DNA of 64,000 nucleotides from QAMX01 sp964515055 (GTDB lineage Bacteria > Bacillota > Clostridia > Oscillospirales > QAMX01): the NCBI GenBank assembly GCA_964515055.1, contig CAZEUG010000007.1, positions 4,036 to 68,035 on the forward strand, written 5' to 3'. Below the pieces are notes generated by a model. That model was not told where the DNA came from. It did no database searches and worked only from the letters and a program-made list of their open reading frames with translations. Shown here piece after piece: positions 49,609 to 59,400 of the stretch (the first letter of the stretch is position 1; each line of letters starts with the position of its first letter). The translations under genes and the position numbers were made by a program.

Positions 49609-50088
49609 TCAACGCATGGATTGACGTTCTGCGGGAATTCCGGTCTGTTCTTCGATCAGGTGTTCAATCACCTCCTGTTCGGCTGCTGTCAATTCGGACT
49701 GTTGACGGATAATGGCTGAATGAAAGATGCGGATACCCGATTCGTCTTCCGCTGTCTTCAGCGTGATGGAAACTAAAATTCCATCGGCTTCCAGACATTC
49801 GCAGAGAAACTGCTCCGTTTCACGGATAGTCATCTGTTCGGCAGCCGAAGAAGAACGGGCGCTGAATTCCGAAATGTTCGCAGAAACCTGGCTTTCAAAG
49901 TCTCCCAGGAGTTTTGATGGCGAAAATGCACTGGATGAGCGAAAGGGCGACAAAATCAGAAGAATCATGATCAGGCCACTCGCCAGTTGAAATGTTTTTT
50001 TGCCCTTTTCAGGAATCATCGCCTGCAAAACTGCCATCAACAGTCCGGCGGCGGCCATGCCGGTGAACCATGCACCGAGTTTCTGCAT
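49609..50088 (-). CDS. spoIIIAF: Stage III sporulation protein AF
   Basis: 159 residues. Two TM helices near the N-terminus (about 8-27 and 33-50, the second in FQLASGLIMILLILSPF) match SpoIIIAF, followed by a soluble domain with a degenerate ring-building fold (FLCECLEADGILVSITLKTAEDESGIRIF). AAAGGAGGCG gives a strong ribosome site. It lies between spoIIIAE and spoIIIAG as expected. Confidence 0.9.
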   Translation of the reverse strand: MQKLGAWFTGMAAAGLLMAVLQAMIPEKGKKTFQLASGLIMILLILSPFRSSSAFSPSKLLGDFESQVSANISEFSARSSSAAEQMTIRETEQFLCECLEADGILVSITLKTAEDESGIRIFHSAIIRQQSELTAAEQEVIEHLIEEQTGIPAERQSMR

Positions 50089-50116
50089 ACAATCGCCTCC
50101 TTTTTTTGTGTGTCGG

Positions 50117-51220
50117 CTAAATGCCCGCGCTTTTCATACAGAGAATGACGCTGATCAAAATGGCAACGACGGCTCCGGCCGCCATTGCAAACGCCATGCT
50201 GACTGCATCGGCCACCGCGTCGATGGCCTCCCGTCCCGGATGCTCCGGCATATTCTGCGCCAGTGCAGCCGCTGCACGCAGCGAAAGATAGGAAATTCCG
50301 GTCGATAAGAGTGGAAAAACTGCACAGCTCATCAGAGCGATCAGGCCAAAGGTACCCAATACGTTGCGGATGACAGCGGCACCCGCGAATACGGATTCGG
50401 TCGCCTCACTGATGCTGCCGCCGACAATGGGAATCCCGATCGACAAAGCGGTCTTGGCCGTTTTCTTGGCCAGCGTATCGGCTGCGGAACCAATCAGCCC
50501 GCTCACCGATAAATACCCCAGATACAGCGTCAGGGACACGCGAATCAGCATCCCGGACGTGTTCCGGAGAAAGGAACTGAATCGGGAAAAAAAGTCGTTT
50601 TGGGAAAGAATTCCAACTGCGCGAAGCGTCAAGGTAGCATAGGTCAACGGCAAAAAGATTTTGACAAAGACCGTGATCATCAGATTCGCAAAGATCACAG
50701 CTGCGCTCTGCTTGGCCATTGCAGCTCCGCCGTTTCCGGCGGCTGTTCCGGCAGCTGTCATCGCCGGCAAGAGAGCGCTGATGAAAACACGCAGATTTTC
50801 CAACAGTTCTGTGACCTGTCCGAGTGCAGAGTGAACTCTTTGAGCGCCGACCAGAATAATCGAAGCGACAGCGGCGGTGTGGACGGCATGGCTTCCGATC
50901 ATACTTCTGGCTCCGATGAATGCGGAGGCCAGTGAAGAAATCAGGCTGATGGCCAGGAGACCGGCAGACATACGGAACTCCTCCTGAACGATTTTTCCGG
51001 CAGTCTGCCAAACATTTTCTGATAAGGACTGAAGTCCTTTGTCCAGCTGATAGCCTGTCTCACTTTTTGCAGTTCGAACAAGCTCCGCCTGTTCTTCAGG
51101 CAGACTGGCATAGAGTGCATCGGTTTCGGCTTCGCCTGAAAACGCGATGCATGGCACAATGACGAGCGGAAGCACCAGCAAAAACAAACACAGGGGCCTT
51201 CCGATTGTATGGAGCATCAT
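50117..51220 (-). CDS. spoIIIAE: Stage III sporulation protein AE
   Basis: Large polytopic membrane component of the forespore channel. About 367 residues: an N-terminal signal/TM (LFLLVLPLVIVPCIAFS), an extracytoplasmic segment, then roughly seven more hydrophobic helices. LLPAMTAAGTAAGNGGAAM and GIPIVGGSISEATESVFAGAAVIRNVLGTFG are diagnostic. The start is uncertain: ATGs at 51220 and 51217 follow GGTGAG, while an in-frame GTG at 51232 lacks a ribosome site. Confidence 0.92.
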   Translation of the reverse strand: MMLHTIGRPLCLFLLVLPLVIVPCIAFSGEAETDALYASLPEEQAELVRTAKSETGYQLDKGLQSLSENVWQTAGKIVQEEFRMSAGLLAISLISSLASAFIGARSMIGSHAVHTAAVASIILVGAQRVHSALGQVTELLENLRVFISALLPAMTAAGTAAGNGGAAMAKQSAAVIFANLMITVFVKIFLPLTYATLTLRAVGILSQNDFFSRFSSFLRNTSGMLIRVSLTLYLGYLSVSGLIGSAADTLAKKTAKTALSIGIPIVGGSISEATESVFAGAAVIRNVLGTFGLIALMSCAVFPLLSTGISYLSLRAAAALAQNMPEHPGREAIDAVADAVSMAFAMAAGAVVAILISVILCMKSAGI

Positions 51221-51245
51221 GGACTCACCCACTTCTCTGGTGTTG

Positions 51246-51626
51246 TCAAAAGCGCAGCAGCGACAGGATCTCTGTTAAGAGCGGAAGCGCCTGGACAAGG
51301 CTGAGTGTCCCGCCGAGCAGCTCCAGCTGCATGGCCAGCGTTCCTTCTCCGCAGTCTCGACAGGCCTGTGCGCCAAAGCCGGTCATCAGCGTGATGCCGA
51401 GAATGCGAAACAGGAAAAAAACGGTATCGCTTACGCCGGAAAAGAGTGATGCGTGGTCACGCAGATAGTCGGTTAAGACGGAAATACCGGATATGGCGGC
51501 AACGGCCACCATGACAGAAACCGCCAGGGTCAGTACAAATCCATACGATGGCTCTGCTTTTTTGATGAGAAGCACGCAAAGCAGTGCGGCCAAAACAAAC
51601 GACGTCCAACGGATTGCTTCTTCCAT
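51246..51626 (-). CDS. spoIIIAD: Stage III sporulation protein AD
   Basis: 126-residue membrane protein with about four helices. The block LIKKAEPSYGFVLTLAVSVMVAVAAI and GFGAQACRDCGEGTLAMQLELLGGTLSLVQALPLLTEIL match SpoIIIAD. GGAAG precedes the ATG at 51626 by seven bases; an in-frame TTG at 51647 has no ribosome site. Confidence 0.92.
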   Translation of the reverse strand: MEEAIRWTSFVLAALLCVLLIKKAEPSYGFVLTLAVSVMVAVAAISGISVLTDYLRDHASLFSGVSDTVFFLFRILGITLMTGFGAQACRDCGEGTLAMQLELLGGTLSLVQALPLLTEILSLLRF

Positions 51627-51643
51627 TTGGCTTCTTCCGGCTT

Positions 51644-51838
51644 TCAAAAGATCAACGTCTGGCGGATCGCTGTAAACAGCTGTCCGATCTGCTCCAGCAG
51701 CACCAGCATGACAACGATCAGTCCGGCAATTGTAATCATGAGTGCCTGTTCATCTCGGCCGGCACGCGTCAGAACCAGGTTCAGAAAACTGACCAGCAGA
51801 CCCACTGCGGCAATTTTGAAAATCAGATCGATCTGCAA
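51644..51838 (-). CDS. spoIIIAC: Stage III sporulation protein AC (TTG start)
   Basis: 64-residue two-helix membrane protein: read from the TTG as M-Q-I-D-L-I-F-K-I-A-A-V-G, then NLVLTRAGRDEQALMITIAGLIVVMLVLLEQI, all characteristic of SpoIIIAC. GGGGGAG stands six bases before the TTG at 51838. An ATG 15 bases earlier overlaps that ribosome site and is unlikely. Longer in-frame translations run through spoIIIAB and are wrong. Usual family length is 64-68. Confidence 0.92.
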   Translation of the reverse strand: MQIDLIFKIAAVGLLVSFLNLVLTRAGRDEQALMITIAGLIVVMLVLLEQIGQLFTAIRQTLIF

Positions 51839-51855
51839 AGAAGACTCCCCCATCC

Positions 51856-52362
51856 CTACATCAACAGAATACCGGCCAGCAGTGCGGCAACTGGCCACAG
51901 GGTCTGACGCAAGCGCATTTCGTTTTTCTGCGCGGCAGCCGTTTGATCGGCCCAGGCTCGAAATTGATGAGCCGAGGCGGCGATGGACGGATGCGCAGCG
52001 TGAGCGCTGAAACAGGTCAGTGCGCGCCCAACGCTTTCCAGCTCCCGCCATGCTTCATTGGTCATGGCAAACGCTGTTTGACTGTTTTGCATGGCGAGCT
52101 GCCAGGCCTCCCATCCATTGGTACCGGTATGCATTCCGGTTTCCACATCCTGAAAAAACTGGCCGGTATGCCCCGGCTGTGCGGCCAGGCGATGAATCAA
52201 TTCTGCGGGCTTCATGTGACCGCTTTCAATTTCACGGCTGATCACGTTGCAGGCGAAGGCCAGAGTACGCAGCGAATCGACGCGTGTACGGATGCGGTCG
52301 GCAGAACGAAAGCCCAGCAAGATACCGGCGAGTAACAGGCAAAGCAGACCGGTGAGCTTCAT
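51856..52362 (-). CDS. spoIIIAB: Stage III sporulation protein AB
   Basis: 168 residues. An N-terminal TM helix (LTGLLCLLLAGILLGF), then a helical soluble domain (RVDSLRTLAFACNVISREIESGHMKPAELI), and a C-terminal TM (WPVAALLAGILLM), the two-anchor layout of SpoIIIAB, which resembles type II secretion GspF-like proteins. The ATG at 52362 overlaps the spoIIIAA TGA by four bases, showing translational coupling. Confidence 0.92.
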   Translation of the reverse strand: MKLTGLLCLLLAGILLGFRSADRIRTRVDSLRTLAFACNVISREIESGHMKPAELIHRLAAQPGHTGQFFQDVETGMHTGTNGWEAWQLAMQNSQTAFAMTNEAWRELESVGRALTCFSAHAAHPSIAASAHQFRAWADQTAAAQKNEMRLRQTLWPVAALLAGILLM

Positions 52363-53342
52363 AGCGTCTCTGATGCATCCAGCGCATAAGCGGTGCATAT
52401 GCGTTCAGCACCCTGTCGTTCCAGATGCAGAACGCGGGAAAACAGCTGGTTTTCCAGCAGCTGGTCATAGAGCTTTCGGCGGCGGAGTTCAGAGATCTCG
52501 TCAGCGTGAGCAGTTGCGAGGATGCGGACGCCGCAGTTGGCAGCACGGCAGATGGCCTCAACATCCTGCGGAGCCGTTATTTCATCCATGGCAATCAGCT
52601 GCGGCGACATGGAGCGCAGCAGCATCATGGCCGCTTCGGCTTTTGGGCATCCGTCGATGACGTCTACGAAGTGTCCCAGCGCAAATTGCGGTTCCCCTTG
52701 CATCAGGGCGACAATTTCACTGCGCTCGTCGCAAACGCCGATGCGCATTCCGTCGGCTGACAGCGTCCGGATGAGATCGCGCAGATACGTCGTTTTTCCA
52801 ACGAGCGGTGATGAAATAATCAATGTGTTGTGCAGCCCGGAATCGGAGCAAATGACCTCCCTGCCGAACTGACTGATTCCCTGCACATCTCTGGCGATTC
52901 GGATGCAGAGGGAGCTGAAGCCGTTCATGGAGGCGACACCGTTCTGATGAATGATGACGTGGCCGCACAGGCCGAGACGATGCCCACCGCGGATGGGAAT
53001 AAAGCCCTGACGAATCGTTTCTTCAGCGCTGTAGACAAAGCCATCGGCTGCCTTTTCAATGGTGTAGAGGACGTGCTCTGCGGTACACGTGATTCCGCGG
53101 GACAGATCATCGGATATGTACAGCTTGCCATCCCTGGAGAGAATCTGCTCTTTGCCGTCTAATGTGACTGTCACCTCGTGGCCTACACGGAGACGGATTT
53201 CCTCGAGGCGGTTTCGGGTGGATTCCGGCAGCAACCATGCGGCACGCTTCATCTCGGATGGCAGACAATCGAAGATCTGTGCGGTTTGTATGGGCGATAT
53301 CAGCGGCGAACGGCTCAGGACGCTTTTTGAGATCAGGCGCAT
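52359..53342 (-). CDS. spoIIIAA: Stage III sporulation protein AA (ATPase) with altered P-loop
   Basis: Cytoplasmic ATPase thought to power the SpoIIIA-SpoIIQ complex. 327 residues. The N-terminal domain has RLEEIRLRVGHEVTVTL and FIPIRGGHRLGLCG. The ATPase core has IISSPLVGKTTYLRDLIR, where the first P-loop glycine is Ser (TCA TCA CCG CTC GTT GGA AAA ACG). Walker B is PQLIAMDEI and VRILATAHADEISELRRR follows. The lysine and threonine of the P-loop are intact, so ATP binding may persist. GGGAGG precedes the ATG. First gene of the operon; no sigma-E promoter was recognised. Confidence 0.94.
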   Translation of the reverse strand: MRLISKSVLSRSPLISPIQTAQIFDCLPSEMKRAAWLLPESTRNRLEEIRLRVGHEVTVTLDGKEQILSRDGKLYISDDLSRGITCTAEHVLYTIEKAADGFVYSAEETIRQGFIPIRGGHRLGLCGHVIIHQNGVASMNGFSSLCIRIARDVQGISQFGREVICSDSGLHNTLIISSPLVGKTTYLRDLIRTLSADGMRIGVCDERSEIVALMQGEPQFALGHFVDVIDGCPKAEAAMMLLRSMSPQLIAMDEITAPQDVEAICRAANCGVRILATAHADEISELRRRKLYDQLLENQLFSRVLHLERQGAERICTAYALDASETL

Positions 53343-53412
53343 GAGAAGAACCTCCCATCTGCTTTTTGTTTATTGATATTGCTTGCCTGTCCCGAATAGA
53401 ACCGGTATTATT

Positions 53413-53450
53413 GAAACAGCGTAGGTGACTGCTGCCACCTACGCTGTTTC
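53413..53450 (-). terminator. Terminator between the glucan synthase gene and spoIIIA
   Basis: A perfect 15-base stem (GAAACAGCGTAGGTG and complement) with an 8-base loop directly after the glucan synthase stop at 53452; on the minus strand it is followed by AATAATACC. Confidence 0.7.
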
Positions 53451-53451
53451 G

Positions 53452-56400
53452 TTAACGGATTTCGACTTCGACTTCTTCACTGGTCAACGGCCAGGCAACG
53501 AAGTGGGTCTGTCTGTTGGCGCTGAGATGGATTGTGAGATGCAGATGAATTCCGGAAAAACGGAGCCGGCACGAGCAGGTCGACACATCATCCGGGAGAT
53601 TCGGCGTGATGGTCAGACCCTGCGGAGAACCGTGAATGCCCAGCATTTCTTCCACCACCGCCTTTCGGAACCATGCGGCAGAACCGGTATACCAGCTCCA
53701 TCCACATACGCCGTTTTTCTCACCGGCATATACATCTGCAGCCAGGACAAAGTCTTCGCCGCCGTAAATCGACGGATCATGCGTCTTTGGTAAAAGCAAC
53801 CGGAGCAGTTCCCAGCCGTCGTTTGGTCGTCCGGCGCGAAAACAGGCCATGGCCAGCCAGACAGCGGCGTGCGTATACTGTCCGCCGTTTTCCCGTACAC
53901 CGGTCGGATAATCGGAAAGGTATCCGACATTTGCAGAGCGGGTAAATGGCGGCGTAAACAACCGAACGATTCGATTTTTTCGGTCAACCAGCTGTTCGAG
54001 CGCCGTTTGGAGCGCGAGCTGCATCTGCCGATGCTCCTGTTCCGATTCCGAACCGTCGGAGGACAGCCAGGCAAAGCTCTGTGCAATGGAGTCCAGCTGA
54101 CATTCTTTCGAACAGGCAGAGCCCAAAACGGCTCCCTCGTCCGTATAAGCGCGGAGAAAGCGATCGGCTTCGAAGGTGTTCATGGCGGCCGAACGCAGAT
54201 TATTTGCGGCGGCCAAAAGATGGTTTGCTTCCTTCAAATCCTTCATGCGGTTGCAGACCGTCGCAAAGCGGCGTAAAACAAGGCTGCCGAACCAGGCCAG
54301 CCAAACGCTTTCGCCTTTTCCCTGCTCCCCAATGCCGTTCAGCCCGTCGTTCCAGTCGCCGTTCAAAATCAGAGGCAAACGATGTGCTCCACATCCACGG
54401 GACAAAAACAGATGAATGGCACGCAGGCCGTGCTGATACAGCGTTTCCGAACAGGGCGATGATTCGGCATTTTCATAGCGTTCCCGCTCATCTGGACGCA
54501 GTGGTGCGCTTTTCAGGTACGGAACCGGAACGGATAAGAGTGCCTCCTCTCCGGTGCGGTCGAGATACAGCGCCGTGAAATAGGGTAACCAAAGCAGATC
54601 ATCGCTGCAGCGTGTGCGCACGCCGTTCTTTCGGGCATCATCTTTGAATCCGACATGAAACCAGTGCTGGACGTCGCCTTCTTCATATTGATGTTCTGCA
54701 CAGAGCAGGAGCAGCGCACGCAGGATCTGCGGTTCATCCAGCAGGAAAGCGGATGCATCCTGCATCTGATCGCGAAAACCGATGGCGCCGCCGTTCTGGT
54801 AGAAGGAGGAGCGCGCATACAAGCGGGAGCCCTTGATCTGCCAGACAGCCCAGTCGTTCATATAGGCATCCAAAACCGGATGCCCGCTTTGAATGACCAC
54901 CTGCTTTGTCTCCTGTTTTCGCGCTTCGCAGGCTGCGTGGAACAACTGCTCCGCCAGGTCAACGGATACAGAAGCGGCAGCAGAGACGGCATCTCCAACC
55001 GAATCGGCAGCAGCGCAGGTCAGGACAATGTGTTGGCCGGTGATCCGGAAAGCGGCAACTCGCCCGCACGGAATGGTTTCTTCAATGGCGGAAAAAAGGC
55101 CGCTCTTGTAGGCCGCCTCGCTGCACGTCACTCCGATTGGAGCCGGTACAGTCGCACAGGCCAAAGCCGTGGGTGGAAAGTCGTCTGCCATCGGGTGATA
55201 CGTCGTCACGGCGTTGAAATCCTGTTGGAACGATGTGATCACGCCATTTTTAGCCGCGCGGCGTTCTCCGAAAAGCGGCTGCATCCGCCAATCAACGGTC
55301 ACGGGATGATCAGACGATTCGATGATCAAAAGCCGCAGTGGGCGATCTGGTGCAACAAATGCACGGGTGCGAATGCTCTGTCCGTCGATCTCAGCTTCCC
55401 AAACCGTATACCCCTGTTCAAAGCGGCACGCAGCACCGCACAAAATTGGAATGCGATGACCATGAACCAGACAGCTCAGCTCTTCTCCCCCTTCGGATTC
55501 GTCCAACGGTGTCAGCTTCATCAGCCGGGCATTCCGAAACCAGAGATGTGTCATGCCAAAGTCTGTCGAGAGACAGCCGAAGAACGGGTTACACAGTGGC
55601 TGCGACCAGGTGCGCGTGTGCTGTGCAGGTACCTGTGCATGAGGAAGCACGGGCGGAAAAGACGTCGGCTGGTACGGCAACACCGTGCAGGCGACCAACC
55701 GCACGGCGGCGACAGAGGCAGAATCGGCCGTCGATAAATCGATCAGGTGAATGCCGCCGTGAACACCGACCGCTGCTTCGCATCCGCTGATTCGAACTGC
55801 GGCATGGAACAGATGAAAGCCTTGCCGTTCATACGCTCCGCCGTCATCGATCAGAATACAGAGATCATAAACAATCCCGCAGGCCGAAAGGAGCTCATGA
55901 ATCCGAATGGCCGTAAAAATTTCGCCGGTGAGCTGCGGCAGGTCTTCCGAGTAGGCTTCCAGTACCACAACCGGCAGATCTCCGCTGATGCCGAGCTGCC
56001 ACAGCGCACCGCGAGAGGTTTCTGTCTCGTATACGACATCTGTCCGTTCAGATGGGGTCATCATCGGTGTCAGCAACGACAAGGCGTACAGCAAATCCGG
56101 TGTCTGCAGGGAGAGACGTTGAGCCATCCGGCAAAAGCGCAGCCCCTGATGGGCTGTTCGGAGCGCATGGGAACCGGCAGAGACCGCAGAGTGCATCGAT
56201 TCGCCGAGCGCTATGGCAAAATGAAACGTGAAGGTTTCGCCTGGAGCGAGGACAACGGGAATCACGGCGCGCAAAATTGGTCGGCGCGGTGTTCCAAAAG
56301 AAGAGTGCCGGAGGTTGCTGCAGCAGGCTTCCGGATGCGTGGGAGGATTTCCGGCGAGAATTGCGTCGCCGTCTGACGTAAAGGTCGTTGAACCCGGCTC

Positions 56401-59400
56401 ACAAATCAACGCGACGCTCTGACCCTCATTGCGACTGGCTACGGCTCCATTCTGAACAGCTTTGGTCGATAGAAACATTCGATAGAAATCGGGGTGACTT
56501 TCATATTCGTCCAAGTGTCCGGCCAGCGGTTCGCAAAACAGAACCAGATGCCCGCAAATTCGTTGGGGGCCTGTGTTCTGGATTTGCACTTCCCGCACTT
56601 CTGCCGGTTCATTTTCAGCCAGCTGAACCTGCATTTTCATACGGATGGAATCGGACTCGGCCAGAAAGCTTGACTGTCGTCCTGTCCATTCGAACTGATA
56701 CGCCATTGACGTCTGTCCAATGGGAACGGGCGAAACAATGCCCGCATCTGTTCGGAACAGCACGAGAATACCCGGCTCGGCGTGATAGGCCTCTGTTTGA
56801 CGCGTAAAGAGGCGTGAGGTGCCGTTTGCAGAAGTCAAGAGCGTACAGCCGTCATTGGCCAGCAGGTTCCAGCTCGGAAGCGGATTCTGAACATTTGGGC
56901 CGTGCAGTCTGTATTCGGGCAATACGTTTACCTGCTCTGCAGAGGCATGGACGTGCATCCGTTTGACGTTGACTGCATGAATCGGCATTCGCTCTGCGAG
57001 GAGCATATGATATGCGCGAAGATCGGTTTGGCCGAAAAATGCATCGAGGAAATAGGCCTTCCCGCTTTCCGCAGCTGTCAGCAGATTGCAGATCGAGCAA
57101 AGCGACATGGCCATATGGTGCGCCATATACGTTTTGCAGACGCGATAGGCTGAAGGGTTTTCTGAAAGCACTGCCATCCGCCGCCCTGTCCAATCAACAG
57201 ACTCATACAGGCCGTATTTGCCCTGCATTCCATCCATTTGGGTCAGGACACGCAAATTGTGCAGCGCCTTGTCCGGATCGATGGACAGCGCCAGATAGGA
57301 CGAGTACGGCGAGACAACCAATTCGTGTTCCAGACCATTTTTGAAGCCGATGGCCGGAACACCATGGGCTTTGTATTGATAGGTCAGCGTCTCATCAAAG
57401 GCATAAAAAGCGCTTTCAGATATCCCCCACGGCGTTTTCCGCTTTTTGGCATAGATGCGTTGACAGTATACCGCATACCGATTTGCTTCGTAGAGCAGCG
57501 AATTTTCCGTTTCCGGCAGAAGCAGATTGGGCATCAGGTATTCAAACAGACTGCCGCTCCAAGAGGCCAGACCGGTATAGCCGTTTGTCTCCGACAGTGA
57601 GCGGGACAGAGAAAACCAGTGCTTGACCGGAATCTCTCCCTTTGCAATGGCCAGATAGCTGGTCAAGCGGGCTTCACTGGCCAGCATATCATAGTGCCCG
57701 CCGACACTTTTGCCGTCCCTGTCCACAGCGATATGCAATAGGCGGACACGATCGTCATAAAATACAGAAAAATCGGCAAGGCGTGCAAGCTGCTCCATTC
57801 TTTCTGCAAGTGCACTTGAGCCGTGACGATCAGCCAGTTGAGCGGCGGCCAGCAGGGACGCGCAGAGATTGCCGCTGTCAACCGACGAAATGACGGCGGG
57901 TTGCATGACGGTGAGTGTGTCGGTCCGATACCAGTTATACAGGTGGCCGTGATTTTTCTCCATGCGTTCCAGTGAACTGATGGTGCGCATCAGGCGCTTT
58001 TCTGCATCGTCCCATGGAATGAATCCCAGCTTTTCGGCGGCGAAGACGGATAAAATGCCGAGACCGATGTTGGTCGGACTTGTTCGATGGGCAATGGTGC
58101 CACACGGTGCAATCTGCTCATTATCGGGCGGCAGATTTTGATCAGCTTCCGTCATTCGTTCATCAAAGAATCGCCAGATTCGCTGTGCCTGCTCCAGCAG
58201 AAACGCCTGATCGGACAAGCTGACCTCAGGTGAACGATCCAGTTTCCCGGACAACAGGAAGGAATACAGCGGTGACAGCAGCCAGAGCAAGGATACCAGA
58301 CAGGAAATGAGATTTCCGGCAACGACGCAGAGGAGGATCGCCAGAATCACAGAGGGCAGCAATACATAGATTTCATGCAGGATGGCACCAAAACCGATTC
58401 GACGGTAGCGTGCGTGCTTTTCGGCTTCGGCGGCCGTCGTCCATTCCAACAGGCGGCGTTTTGAGATCAGCATACGCCAGAGCGCCTGCACCATGGCGCG
58501 GGTGGTCACATACGCTTCAAAGGGCAACAGTACAAAGCGGGAGAAAAACAGCAACAGCCCGCCACGAAATCCGGCATAGATCGTAGAGTGGCATCGCGTG
58601 GATATTCGGTTGGGGAAGTTTCGAAGTCGTTCAACGGTGTTGAGGAGCATGGGTACCGTCAAGGCTGCGAGCGCAAACAGCGCACCGACAGCCGAGGCCG
58701 GATTTGGGAAAATGCAGAAGGAAAGAATTGCCATGCAAATTGCGGCCGGTGTTTCCACACGGCGGATATTGTCGCAGATTCGGTATTTTGCAGAGGGTGT
58801 CAGAGGGTTGCGATAGCGCTGCCCTTGTCTGTTGCGGAGGTACGGAAGCAGAAACGGAATCAACTGGATATCGCCGCGGGTCCAACGCGCCTGTCGTTTC
58901 ATAAAGGATCGGACAGAGGATGGAAAACCGTCGATGACCGAGGCTTCTGCGAGAAAACCGGTTCGCAAAAAACTGCCTTCCAGCAAATCGTGGGACAATA
59001 TTCGCTGATCTGCAATCTTGTCCTTCAAAACACTGTGCATGGCACGGAGATCGAGAATTCCTTTGCCGGTGAAAATGGAATCTCCAAACAGATTTTGGCA
59101 GATATCGCCGCTCGACACGCAGTACGGATCCGTCCCGCCCTGTCCGGCAAAGATTCTGGAAAAGAGTGTGGCATTGGCCGCGGTCAAATCCATGGTGATG
59201 TGCGGCTGAAGAATACCATAACCGGCAACCACCCTCGACGCATCCGGGGCGATCACTGCACGGTTCAGCGGATGCAGCATGGCGCCGACCATGTGACGGA
59301 CGGAGTCGGGCTCCGGAATGGTATCGGCATCCAGTGCAATCAGATACCGCACCGTTTTCAAGCGCTCTGCTTCCACACCGTAAAAAATTGGTTCATTGTT

